From Sternotherus odoratus (taxonomy: Eukaryota; Chordata; Testudines; Kinosternidae): DNA of 64,000 bases. This document shows positions 10,351-22,577 of the stretch, one piece after another (the stretch's first letter is position 1; every line of letters begins with the position of its first letter). The notes beneath the pieces were generated by a model. The model searched no databases. It was not told the DNA's origin and saw nothing but the letters and a program-made list of their open reading frames with translations. The translations under genes were made by a program, and so were the position numbers. Where the stretch lies: assembly GCA_032164245.1 (NCBI GenBank), contig JAVMKO010000001.1, forward strand, positions 165,283,434-165,347,433, given 5' to 3'.

Positions 10351-13248
10351 AATGTAAAAAACACTTCTCAGAATTAGTAGACGGTGGGCCAAATTCTGCA
10401 GTCTAACTGAGTAAATCTCTCATGAGCTTCATGGAAAATAGAGGTTTTAATTACATTTGACACTTTTGAATCTACTCTAAGTGGTGGCCATCTTTCCAAA
10501 AAATAACTGCATTTGTGACTCTGGTAGCTGGGAACTTCTAAACCAGTGCTCAGATGTTCAAACTTGGTTACCCTAAAACTGGTTACCTAAATCTTTATTT
10601 GTCCATCTACTGAATTCATTGGAAATCCAGACTCAGTTTGGGGGAAAAAAAATAGTGATGCTCTCTCAAGCTTTGCCTGCCAGCCAAGTTCCATGCATTT
10701 GTGATACCAAAATGAGATGTCACTCATAGCAGAGAGTGTAGATCTTCATAATATTGTCTTTATTGTGTTTAATATGATCAGCAGTTAAATAATTAATAAT
10801 GTATATATTTTATATTGGACTTCATAGCTAACAGCTTACTGAGATCATTGGTAACAATCCTTTCAGAGCTATTGTTTCAGGCTTTTTTCTGACTCAGACA
10901 GACATAGCTATGTTAGTCTACAGTAGATTTTCATTTTGAAGATTTTTGGGCACCTACACTTGAAATTGTTGGCCTTTGTTTTAATATTAAACATGAAAAT
11001 TTGTTCCATGTTTGTTATACTGATTATCTATAGAATAGAATAGAAAAGCAATTTGGAAGCTTTTTTAGTGGGATGGCTGTCAACAGTGGTGCGTGTCTGA
11101 AGAGCAAGCAGGCTGAGAGAAAAACACTTGAACAGAGCTTCCAGGTGGCTGTACTTTTTACTGTGTTGAAGGAACTTCTAGAACTTCCAAGAAGAGTACT
11201 GATTCTGTGAAGCCACTGCGTTGACAGGTGACATGCCTAACAACAAATACATTATTGACAGGAAGCCTCTGTTCAGCTGAGGCTTATAGAAGGTTCAACA
11301 ATCTTCAGGTGCCGCGCAAATGGGACTAGCTCTTGGAGACCGGGCCTGCCAACAGAGTCATCTCATATAGTTTGTACCTTTTATCATGAAGGACAATAAA
11401 GCACTCTCTTGCCAGGCTGAGATGGTGGAAAAATGGGGTATGAAGCCACAATGTTTGTGGAGAGTGAAGATGTTTATCTGGAGAAGAGAGGGAAGAGAGT
11501 GGGTTTTCTTCAAGGCACTCTCATTTCAGGACTACTTAGTCTAGACATTGACGGTGGTTTATCCTGAGGAAATATCATCAGATCTTATGAGAGGGGAACA
11601 TCCTGGCCCAGATTAGGAAGAGCAGAGTCTGAAATTCTGTGTTTCTCCACATAACAAGTACATCAAAGGAGACAGCAATGTAAGTCTCCCCTAGCTTCTT
11701 ATGCAGTTTGCCTCAGCCATGACCTGGAGGAACGATCACTCATGCTCTTTTAAACCTTGGCCTCTGTGTTATTGCCGACAAGTCTGTTCGTTGTGATGGT
11801 GTTTTTGTGACGTGGATGTCTATTGGGAATTGAAGGAGGTGTAACCCACCAGCTCATTCCAGATAGGCCATGAGGGCCTATAACAGTGACTTTCAGTCAC
11901 TACCAGCTGGGGTCAGATTCAAACGGGTGACTAGTGGAAGCCCTTGAATCTCACTATCAATCTCATGAGTAGAGACGTCTGGAATGTTTTGATTTTGATT
12001 GAGTTTTTGTTCTGAAGGGGGAAGGGGTGTGCATGAGTGAGAGAGAGACTGAGGCTCTCTAGCATGGTGACTAGATCACTGCTGTGAGATTTGAGAGATC
12101 CAGATTTCCCACATTCAGGGCCACATAGACACAGAAAAACTCAGGTTTTGATCCAAACATGTACTTTTAAACACGTCTGTTTTCGTGCAAATGTTCAAAA
12201 AGTCTCGTTTTGCTGCAAAATAGGATTTGATGTCCTCCAAACGGCTCTGCTTGTGAGTTCTTCAGCTTCTGTTACCCACACTATTAAATGTTAACTGTCA
12301 TTATAGTTATAGTAATGACTAACTAATAGATACCATAATGGCAAGGATGGGAGCAGATTAACCTGCATTACTAAAGATACCTCTAGCCCTGAGAGTTTTT
12401 ACGGTGTATGAACTGAGTAATATGGTAATGTAACAGTGCTAATTAACTGGAATAGTTAATAAAGCATCACGCTAAACTTTTTCTTAAAAATATTAGAATT
12501 CCTTTGAAAAGTTCAGTATTTTCATGGTACACAATTATCTGGCAAATCAGACTGTTGACTGTATTAAAAAAAGCCCAAACATTATATATATTTTTTAAAG
12601 AAGAAAAGGTTAAGATCTTCATTTACTTAGTCCTATGAAACAGAGCCCAATAAATGTCACAAGAAAAACTTTCATGTTTTTTTTTTCCTCTCAAGATTTT
12701 TTCTATTTTAATTTGTGTGGGTGAGGTTGTCTCTTCCCTGGGGAATGAGTTAGGTAAAAGTTTGACTCCTCTTACATTTATTAAAATCAACATGATTGAT
12801 CTCTGAGATTTTTCTTCAGTTTTATTGTAAAGATGTTCCATGCATTTCAAGGCACAATAAGCTTGTCTATAATCAATACCATAGATATTACTAGCCACTT
12901 AGTGTCAGACACAGGGCAAAAATATGTTTCAGTCCTTTCCATCTAAATGGTAGTAATAGCAGCTACATCATGATTTGTAATAGGAGATTTTTTCTTTCAA
13001 ATGTCATGAGTTTTATAGAGCAGCTATTTATTGTATCTTTTTTAAATTGCTGTCTCAGGGACGAAAAGGCGAAAACACATTTGAATTATAAATCCTCTTC
13101 CCTGATTCCTCTACAGTACAGAGTTCAGATCGATAGCACAATGCAGTGTTTTGAAACATTGTTTTGGTCTTCACTGATCTAGTATATTTTTGTTGCTCTA
13201 TTTATTTGTAAAAATGTCTTAATTTACTTTGATAACATTTTTTAAAAA
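10351..13248. other. 3' flank, nothing recognised
   Basis: AT-rich. No gene or family could be supported; the open frame at 12623-12898 minus has no familiar motif. Confidence 0.35.
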
Positions 13249-13330
13249 TGGCCCTGATCCATCAGCGTACTTAAGCTCATGCTTAACTTTAAGCACTTGA
13301 CTTTAATGGGACTACTTGCTAAAGTGCTTT
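13249..13330 (+). repeat. Palindromic MITE, family P1 copy 1
   Basis: 'ggccctgatccatcagcgta', 'ttaagctcatgcttaacttt' and 'gggactacttgctaaagtgc' show the pattern of an element whose two arms are inverted repeats centred on 'gactttaatggga'. Two further copies lie at 13688 and 16140. Confidence 0.6.
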
Positions 13331-13687
13331 GGTTTGTCTGGCCTTATATGACTGTATATATACTTGAATTCAGTCTAATTTTTCCTGTATTTGTCAGGGA
13401 TCTTTTGTATCTAGTAAGTCACTTCACTTCTTCTTATATAGAAATTGTGTTTTTTATTTTATTATTTTTTAAACCAAAATGTTGGTGAAATGAGCTGGGT
13501 TGACAGCTCAGGAAACTGAAATCTTTCATTTATCCCCAGAAAAGGTACAGCACAAACAACAGGAGTGCAGGTCCCTGCCCTGCCCTTTGATTCAGCGAGA
13601 TCATCTCTAAGAGGGGAGGGCATAGCTCTACGTCCATGCTCCTTTGATCCTTGGCATCTTTAATGAGCGTACAAAGAAGGGTGCATA

Positions 13688-13805
13688 GGCCTTCCATCAG
13701 CAAAGCACTTATGCATGTGGTTAACTTTAAACTTCTGAATACTCCCCTGGGCCTTCAAGCACATGGTTGAAGTTAACCACATGCTTAAGCAGTTTGCTGA
13801 ATGGA
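13688..13805 (+). repeat. Palindromic MITE, family P1 copy 2
   Basis: The left arm has 'gcaaagcacttatgcatgtg' then 'gttaactttaaacttctga'. The right arm has 'ggttgaagttaaccacatgc' then 'ttaagcagtttgctg'. The arms are inverted repeats of each other, giving a foldback of about 110 bases. Confidence 0.65.
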
Positions 13806-13905
13806 GGCATTAATGCTGGTGGTGTTTCATTGAGTGGATGCCTCTCCTGAGACCACCAGGTTCAGGATTTTAAAAAGTAAGAGCAAACAGAAGTGCCAAA
13901 CTAAG

Positions 13906-13995
13906 AGGCCTGATTTTTCAACAGGGTTCAGCGCCCGGCGGTTCACTGAAATCAGTGGGAGTTGTTGGATCGTCAGTATTTCTGAAAATTAGGCA
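13906..13995. repeat. Palindromic MITE, family P2
   Basis: 'cctgatttttcaacagggtt' on the left and 'tatttctgaaaattaggc' on the right are inverted repeats around 'cactgaaatcagtggga'. A second copy lies at 25486-25566. Confidence 0.6.
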
Positions 13996-14030
13996 GGTGC
14001 CTAACTGTGGCTTTAGGATCTTAACTTTTG

Positions 14031-15160
14031 TCTCTACTTCTGAAAGTGTTCACATGAGCCTGAAATGTTGCTGGCAGAGCGTAACAATTTTCACTATGGC
14101 CTGAGTCAGATTCAGTTCAATGACTTGGAGGTAAAATATTTGTTTTTCCATGACCCAATCATTCCCTTCTGATTAGAAGTTTCAAGTGAGGTACTGGTGA
14201 TTTTTACTTTGACATACGTTTACCTTGGAATCAAATTTGATCATAGTCATATTCTTAGAGAATCTTATTCAACAGAACTATAGTATAAAATGTAAGTTTT
14301 GATAATGTCGAAGTGTTTTCCCACCTAAGAGCTTTAAGTACCGTACATGTCAAATGGATCAATCAGCATAGTATGCTATAATCCTTTCATTACTGGTGGT
14401 GATTGGAAAATGACAATCCCAATCCCTGCCTCACTAGTCATTTAACATAGAGCTGTTAGTGAGGCCCTCAGGCCCTCATGTTTCAGCAGATCCCTGCTAC
14501 CGTGGGAGGCAAGGGATGTGGCAGTGAGGACACTTGCCTCAATACCACACACACTTGTTTCTCCCGGCCCTGTGGAAGTCCGGAGTGGTTCAGTTTCGAC
14601 AGGCTGGAATGGGTGGGGAAGAGGTGGGACGGGACCAGTAGCTCCCCATCAGTTCCTCTCCTTCAAATCTGCAAATGATGCCACCACAAATAACTTCAAA
14701 CCGAGGCCACAGTCACGCAAGAGGCTTCCTCTTTATGTCTTGGGAATGCAGCCGAGGTGGATTTCAGGAGAGGACGAGGGCTGGGAGATACCCCTTTCCG
14801 ACAGCAGATCCAATGGGAGCTGCAGGTTTGGGGCTGGAATCACTGGCTTCTTCACTGGGAGGCAAAGGAAGGAGCTGGCAAGTGTGCCCACCAGACAGAA
14901 GAATTCGAAGCAGATTACACAAGCTGAAACTGAATTTTGACTCCACTGTGTGGGTTATTCTCACATTAGGGGGGAATGGGCCAGAAGTGTGATGTGTATT
15001 TGTCAATTTGCTTAAAATAGAAAACTAATTTCACACCCGTGAGATGAAATACATACTTTGCCGGGTTTTAGAACACAGTTTGTCTTTTGCTATGATAACA
15101 GTGTTACATCTACATGCTGCTACATGCCATCTGGGGTATCAACATGCAGTAAATTTCTGA
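14031..15160. other. 3' flank, nothing recognised
   Basis: Overlapping short frames at 14478-14992 are out of phase with each other and have no domain. No supported feature. Confidence 0.35.
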
Positions 15161-15400
15161 GAGAATCATCATAGAAGTGTAGGACTGAAAGGTACGTCGA
15201 GAGGTCAACTAGTCCAGTCCCCTACATTCAAGGCAGGACTAAGTATTATCTAGACCATCCCTGACAGGTGTTTGGCCAACCTGCTCTTAAAAATCTCCAA
15301 TGATGGAGATTCCACAACCTCCCTTGGCAATTTATTCCAGTGCTTAACCACCCTGACAGTTAGGAAGGTTTTCCTAATGTCCAACCTAAGCCCCTGACCC
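15161..15400 (-). repeat. CR1 LINE 3' end with ORF2 C terminus
   Basis: The minus-strand frame reads RKTFLTVRVVKHWNKLP and REVVESPSLEIFKSRLAKHL, the well-known C terminus of CR1 ORF2, and stops in the expected place. The plus strand begins near 'gaatcatcatagaag', the reversed CR1 3' end. The reading frame beyond about 15405 no longer looks like CR1, so the copy is 5'-truncated. Confidence 0.9.
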
Positions 15401-16139
15401 CACTCTTCTGTAGGAGTGCCAAGCCCATGGAATGAGGCAAGACCCTGTGCCCTGACCTGTTTCCCTGGCAGGAGTGCTGTGTGTGTGGAGGAGGGTGGGG
15501 CGAATCCCAGGGGCTCCACAAGCCCTAATCCGCTCCTGCTCATAGTGAGAGTCCAGCTGTATTTCTTTTGTTGTATATGATTTGCATCATGTTATCAGAA
15601 TGACGTCACATAGTATCAGAATTTCAGAAGGCAAACCATCTTCAAAACTGCCTGAAAGCAAAGATGTATTGAGAAAAGAAAATACTGAAATATGTTTTCC
15701 CATTGTATCTTCTTTAGAAATCCCAACTAGCTACAAAATAAGGGTTGTTACTTCTCAGCCTCTTGAATACAGCAAGGATATTTGGAGCAAGTCTGAATTA
15801 AGACTCTAAGATTTAATGCCACCTCCTGCTCCTGCATTATTCTGGTATTATTAAAAGAAAATGGTATACTTTCTCCTAGTGGGAAATATAAAGGGTGACT
15901 AAAATCATTGCCATGTGATCAGAAAGTCACTTTATATATACAGAATTTTCTTTTTAAAGTTATAAATAGGGTTTCCACATTCAAATTTAAATGCCACTCG
16001 GCAAAAATGTCAGAACAGATTTTGATTACATGTACACCCGAAATACCCCAAATCTTAAATCCTTGCATTGTTGAAAATTGTTTGCAGATGGCGTCTATGA
16101 TCCTTACAGATCTACCATTCTCACTATGCTTTTGAACCC

Positions 16140-16240
16140 ACAAACCCTTACACCTGTGTGTAACTTTGCTCACACAAATTGACTTCAGTGTGCATAACGT
16201 TACTCACGTGTTTAAAGTATTTGCAGGATCAGGGCCTAGA
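16140..16240 (-). repeat. Palindromic MITE, family P1 copy 3
   Basis: Ends in 'ttactcacgtgtttaaagta' and 'tttgcaggatcagggcct', the same right arm as the 13.2 and 13.7 kb copies, with 'cttacacctgtgtgtaac' as a worn left arm. Confidence 0.6.
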
Positions 16241-19200
16241 AGTTCAACTCCCAGAGAGGCCAGCTTTGTTGTCATTTAAGGAATACCATTTTTATTCCTA
16301 AAATAATAAACCAGAACTTGCCTTAAAGTCAATACATCTACGCCCATTTATACCAGAAAATGTGAGTGCGGAAAAATGAGCATGAACCAGAAACCCCTGC
16401 TATAGAGGAAACAGATTGAGAATTGCTCTATAGTGATCTGGAAGAAACTGCTCTAGCGTACCTTAGCTTGAGTACTCTAGTGTACTCTAGCTAGCTACCT
16501 AAGTAGGCAGCATGTAGCCATATGAAAAGTTGCTGAAAGATTGCCTATATCTTTGAATATTGTCACTTGCTCATCAATTTCACAATAGATTTTAAGAAAA
16601 ATATACCTCAGTATATCAATGAACTACAGAGAAATAGGAGCTTTGGATGAATTTTGGTTGCTTATGTAGCAACTTGCATAAAAATGTCACATTATTTATG
16701 TTCCTTACATTTGATTTGCCACCAATATTATTGGGCATTGGCATTTCCAAATATCTTGTTTTAATAAGCACATAGGTCAAAATGATCATGTAAATGTATA
16801 GACTGTAGTAATGAAAAATACCACTCAGTACAGTCAGCTTTGAAAATCCATTGTTAATTAACAGCATTCAATTCTTAATTGTTTTTAACAGTTCAGTTGA
16901 AATTGTTGACACAAAATACATTGTTAAACTGCTTAATCAATCATTGTAGAAAAATAGAGGTGTTTGATAGGGACATTCTAGTACAAAGTTTCTGTGAAGC
17001 TTCCCATTTGAAAGCCTTGGAGACTTTTCGTTTTTACGCTGATGTTACAAAAATGAGATTTTTTTTGTAAACTTGACATTTCATACCACACTGATAGCAA
17101 AGACAATGAGAGACCGAGAGAGACCTTAAGCTTTAAGTGCCCTAGTCACAAAAATATAACTTACCCTTGCACATGCCCCATTAGCATCAAGTCTATTTTT
17201 TTTGTACTAAAGGGCACAAAAAGGTTTAAAAGCCGCTGTTTTATCGAACACGACAAGCTCTTAAACTGTAGCGATGGATTATAGAAGGGCCTGGTAAATT
17301 ACAAGAGCAAAAAGCAGATTTGTCCTAAGAGGAGTTTTTTGCTTTAAACTCCTGTACTCTGCTCTAGGACTACAGGCTGAGCCCCCGCCTGCAGGCTGTG
17401 CTTCATTACTTCTAGCAAGTACCTTTACTGCGGGGTTCTCCCTCACACGACTACCTCTGAGAGGTGACTACTGTTCTCCAGTCAAATTTCAGAGTGGCTC
17501 TTCCCTTAAAACACCTTACAAAGCATGCATACACCCCACTCTACTGTGTGAATTCATTGGCTCTCAAGAACAGCCTTAAAGACTGGGTGTGCTGTATAAA
17601 CCATAGGTCTGAGCAGGTTCTGACACTGTGTCAGTAAACAAAGGATACCATTGGATTTTAAAAGGGTCTATAGCAAAATCAGTTTTATCTCGCCAAACTA
17701 CATGAAAATAAGCAGCAATCTGTAACTATCTGATGAAATCAGTCATCCTGGTGGAAGGGATAAAAATACATCTTTTGAACAATCGCTTACATTGTGGAAT
17801 TGCATGAGTAGCTTCTCTGTGAAAACCTGTTAGGGAAAATTGTCAGAAATAAAGCAAACACGAGGCTTAGCTATTTCAACTGGTGTGATCCAGGTGTGCA
17901 AAACCTCCGACCGGAGGCAATCGTAGCTGTCGGAGCCAAATCAACTTTTAACCACTCAATGACAATCAAGGATGGGCAATTGTGTTGCAGTAAAAACAGT
18001 GTATAGATGTGAAATTAATGTGAAGGATATGTCACAGTGCAAAATTTCCACCTGCCCACTAGGTTTCTCCTGAGTTTTTTTTTCTTCTATTTGAACTTAA
18101 AAAGCTTCTGTACAAAAAAACCCCTTTAAATTCTTTTCAGTGTATTTTTCCTTCCCAGACTAGGCAGGTACAAAAAGAAAATTAAGGCTGCAGTTTGTTT
18201 TTCTCTTGACTGAGGGAAATGGTATTCTTGATGGGCCAGGGCCAGAGCCAATGGAAGTCTTTTTTTTCAATTAATATGATTATATGCACACATGGCTTGA
18301 TGCAACAATCCAATCCTTACACTAATACCGTACACTGTGAGGCACCCCACTCTGAGTGTATTTGAGAAGTTAGGTACTCCTCTATGGGCCAGATCTTCCG
18401 CTGGTGTAAATCAGGCATATCATCATAGTTCTGTTGCATCAAATCAAAACTATTTAAATCAGCGGAGGATTGGTCCAATATGAATAAGGGTGGGAGGATC
18501 CACTCACCTGAATAGGGATGTCAGAAGTGGGCTTTTATGAGAAACCCTGATGAAAATTACCTAGGGTCATAAAGCCTTTTGGGAATTTTCAGGACCAACA
18601 AAGCGCTAATGATATTAACGAATGAACCTCATTGACTATGACTTTAGATGAAATTCAATTATGTCTTCCCAGACCGAGTAGCTAAAATTGTTTCCTACTT
18701 ACCTATGAATAACATTCAGGATTTGTAATGGCTTATACTGTTTATATAGAAAACTACATAGCTTTAATCCAATGGTTTAGGGAAAAAAGAATAGCTTCCC
18801 ACGGTAGTGCACTTACAGGGTCCTAGCCCAACGTGAACATGCTTTTTATATTAACAGTATACCAGAGATTCTTGTGTTTTCCAAGAATCTGCCACAGTCT
18901 AATTCAGGCTGAACTGCCAAAAATAGCCAGGAATGGTTTACCCGATAATATTACAAAAGCTAGAATCATTTTTGTAAACAGTTTCACAGTATATCAGTAA
19001 TGTTTCAATTTCTCCACCCTGCCCTCCCCCAGACTTATGGCTTTTTAGAATCAGTAAAATGATTTTTTAGGGAGACAGTGAGGTCCTCTAAATAGCTGCC
19101 AGTCTGGTACACTGAAGAAAATGTTGTGCACTGAAAGGGCCAGATATATAGGGGAGAAACTAATATACTCCAAATATTAAAACAGAAATGCCTATTCAAT

Positions 19201-19821
19201 GTTTTGTATCCCAATATTTCTAGAATTATGTATCTAAACCTACATTAATTACACATCTATGTACATTATTTAGAAGTTCTTTACTACAGTACTTTTGTAC
19301 ATGCTGGGTTTATTACTAAATTTAAAGAGACCGTAATTACATAAGGCATATATACAGTATCCTGTTGAACTGCAGCTCTTTCTGCTCCCCTTGGTCTTAA
19401 AGCTGCAATGCCCATTTTCATTGGAGGCATCACATCCTGTTTATGAAACTGTCTTGAAATATATAAAAACTAGGGCCAAGGCCCACGGCATTAACAAACA
19501 TTAATCACAGTCTTTCCTTTTATTATCCCAGATACTAAGTTTTGCCTCCTTCTCTCTTTTTTTGGTTCCTTTTTAAACACACCTATGGTCATGAACTTAT
19601 ATTTATCCAGAAGAAATATGCAATTATTGGAAGGGCAGAGATTTCATCATATATAAGGGATATTGCAGCTTTAACCCACGTCTTTGCTTATTTTATGAAT
19701 CTCTTGATTTGTTTGGGCAGGTAGACATTTCAAACCATAAATATTTCTTTTCTTGTCATAATAATAAAAAAAGGAAGGATCAAAAAGAAAAAAAGAGGTG
19801 GTGTGGTGAACCTCTGCTGGT
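16241..19821 (-). other. Probable proximal 3' UTR of KCNJ6, repeat-poor
   Basis: About 3.6 kb directly downstream of the KCNJ6 stop, unusually poor in recognisable repeats compared with the rest of the window. One palindromic MITE-like fragment lies at 18386-18477. On the minus strand several AATAAA hexamers occur soon after the stop, including one near 19517-19522 and one near 19308. I cannot tell which is used, since mammalian KCNJ6 has a very long 3' UTR. The low repeat load fits selection on a long UTR, but this is inference. Confidence 0.55.
18386..18477. repeat. Palindromic MITE, family P3
   Basis: 'gggccagatcttccgctggt' plus 'gtaaatcag' on the left and 'tttaaatcagcggaggattg' plus 'gtcc' on the right form imperfect inverted repeats. 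Similar pieces lie at 28392-28485, 33985-34105 and 45165-45252. Confidence 0.55.
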
Positions 19822-20147
19822 TCAAACTTTGGATTCATTCTCTAAGTTTGCCACGTCACCATTCCTTTCGGTTTGGTCTTCGTGGTTCTTTCCCCTCTCT
19901 TCAGTTTCCAGGTCGGCCTGCTGGTTTAGTTTGCTGGACACAGACCAAGTCAGGGGCAGTTCTGCTTGGCTGGCCATCTCTGCCAGTTCTTTGGCACTGT
20001 AAGACGGTGTGTTGGTCTCGTATGTTTCATGAAAGCTGTTGTAGTCAACTTCATAAAATCCATCCTCCAGCATGAGGACAGGTGTAAAACGATGACCCCA
20101 AAGGATCTCGCTGGTTATGTAAGAACTTCGAGCTTGACATGTCATTC
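19822..20147 (-). CDS. KCNJ6: KCNJ6 terminal coding exon: distal cytoplasmic domain and PDZ-binding tail
   Basis: This exon completes split Gly316 and encodes residues 317-423 followed by a stop. It starts [10 protein letters not shown] and ends ENESKV. Gly316-Met317 belong to the cytoplasmic G-loop gate, so the intron interrupts the gene exactly at that gate. Residues 317-360 ([24 protein letters not shown]) finish the conserved immunoglobulin-like cytoplasmic fold. Residues 361-416 are acidic and divergent, with [15 protein letters not shown] in place of the longer glutamate run of mammals. The last four residues ESKV form the class I PDZ ligand that in mammals binds SNX27 and directs endosomal sorting; this marks the long GIRK2 isoform. 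The acceptor is strong, with a tract of about 20 pyrimidine-rich bases before tttacag. The reading frame that continues 5' of 20147 is intronic. Confidence 0.96.
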
Positions 20148-22577
20148 CTGTAAAGAGAGAGGGGAAAAAATTGTAATACGGAACAAGTGCCCCAAAATGA
20201 TTCTTGTTGTTGTGGTTGTATTTAGCACGGAGTGATATGCCAGACATGTCACAAGATCACTGCCCCGCTACAATGAAAACTAAGCAAAAATTTTCCATGT
20301 GTCATTTGACAAACTTTACTTTTATTTTTTGTGGGTATGGTCCACAAAATTCTCACATTTATTTTTAGTTGGAAGTAGTCTTGAATTTCATCAGCAAATA
20401 ATTCTCAGTCTGCAGATGAGTCATAGTTAATTTGCTGAGACTAGTAATCTTGTTTATTTTGTTTCCTGATGGAGAACTTGTGTAACTAACTCTGCCTAAA
20501 TTAGATGAAGAACTCCTTTACTCTGGTTGAGCTTCTCACTGAGTGTGTGACCCAGGGACTGACTTTGTCTTGCCCAAAGGTTTGGGACACCCTTAAATTT
20601 ATTCCAAACCTTAAACTGACAAATCTCTCAAGCATATGTTGTGAAAATGTGTGGCATTGGCTGGAAAGGACTGGGATAAACTTCTGCCTTCATTTTTCTT
20701 CACAATATGGCTTCCACTGGGACTTTTGCCCTGTGGAATGCTGGAAGGGGCATCAACCCCGAGGAATCCTATGGATCTTGTTAAAGAAGTTTGGGGAAAG
20801 CAGCCAAACCAAATTGAAATTATAATCCAGCATGTCCTCTAGATGAGAAAATGTCTGTCCACAGTAGAGATTTGCTTAGGAGAACCTACCTCAAACAAAT
20901 CTGACCTGAGGAAGGCACTGTAATAAAGGGTTAAAGGAAAGGGACATAGTGGTTGTGGTAAGGAACAGGAAAAAGTGTAAAGAATGGGGAATTGAAGGTT
21001 ACAAAACCATTTCCCCCCCTCCCCAAAGTGGGATTCTGAGGCAATGATGTAGAAGTTTCCCTTAAATTATTTCCCCATTGTTTGCACAATTTTTGAATAA
21101 CAGTGGTCAAACAACTTGTATAATATGGCAAGAAAGCATAGTAAATAGCAAGAACATGTAACTGAAGAACAAAAAGTGAAACTATTTAGGAGAGAAGCAT
21201 AGGCAATAAAAGAAGTATGTTCAGTTTGGAGATAATGAAATGCAGTCTTTAGGGTCTCACATTGCAGCTCTGCAGCGACTCCTGCCAGTCAAGTCATGCA
21301 GAGAGTTTCAGAAAGTCCATAAGCCAGTGTCTGAGTATTTTGATTCTTAATAGGGATGTACAAATTACCTTAGACAAAATAATATTGCCTCTACCCCCTT
21401 TGAGCCTTCCCTCCATGCTCGAGCAGACTCATTGTTGAGCTCTGAAAACATTTAGTTGACCTCTGTACTTTATCGTTACTTTTCATTTTCAATTATATTG
21501 CTTGCCAGTAAAAAGACATTTACTGACCCTTGCCACACTGTGGTACTTCTGCTGCATTCCCCATACTTAGATTTGCAAGTAGTTGCAGCATCTCTGCTGC
21601 TGCCAGATGGTAATGGTTGGTGAAGGCTTTTTCATGATAATTGCTGTACCTGTTACCTTTCCCTTTTTATCAGCTAGGAGCAGCAACAGAAGTGCCAATA
21701 TATCATGAGAGGTTGGTTTCACTGTGTTTGCTACCCAACAACAAGAAGAGGGATCTCAGAAATCTTACAAGATATCCTGTTCTAGGGAGACTTCTACTGC
21801 AATTTCAGTCTAAAGAGCGTCTACTACTTTTTGATAAAATTTTTGATAAAGCATCAAACCATTTGACTGCTCATTTGAACTAAAGCTCCAGATATTTGGA
21901 GAGTCACCATCATTCATCCTCTCAAACTTCATAAAGACTTCTCTGTGAAATGAAGGGCAAAGTGTGGAGATATGTATTTTTCAATTTGTCTAGTACCCAG
22001 TGAGTGAAACATAAACCTAGTCTGTTCTGCCAAGTGAGGGAGGGAGGGAGGGAAAGAAAGATTTGTTTTTTTGGTCATGACGTGGAATGAAAATGAAGTT
22101 GCTTCATCCAGGTTGCCTAGGACCTTCATAGAGAGTGAAGACCTGAAAACCAGAGACAGGATCAATGAGCAGGGAAACTGATAAATTGATATTATTTAGG
22201 CTTTATTTACTACTTTTCACTTTTGTCCCTGCAATTCCAGACTCAGTCTCTCGAGTTTCTGGACTATATTTCTGGTCTTTCAGGGCTATAAACGAGGAGA
22301 TTCTTGGTCAAATTTTAAAAGTGGAGTAAAAGTTAATCCACAAAAATTTCTGCAAACATTCAAAGGAAACAACTTAAAAGAAAATGGCCAATTTTTGTGA
22401 AAAGTAGTTATGCAAATCTGAGTTTTTTGCAGGCACAAACATGCATTTTTGTGGTCTACGCAACTTTGAATATGTTACCCTGTAGCAGGGTGACTGTATT
22501 TTCCAAAGGGAAAATGGGACATTGCATGGGGCTGGCCTGAGACACTCGCCTGTACCCTCTGTCCGTACAGTTCGTCC
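20148..22577 (-). other. KCNJ6 intron 3, 3' part without recognised repeats
   Basis: Intronic sequence upstream of the terminal exon. It contains the acceptor polypyrimidine tract just right of 20147. I recognise no gene or clear repeat family; the short open frames have no familiar motifs. Confidence 0.5.

Noticed and set aside
14478..14992. Three overlapping plus-strand frames
   Set aside because: Mutually out of phase and without recognisable domains; probable chance frames.
20148..20247. 5' extension of the last-exon frame ([10 protein letters not shown]...)
   Set aside because: It is intron: the tttacag acceptor and exact phase match place the exon start at 20147.
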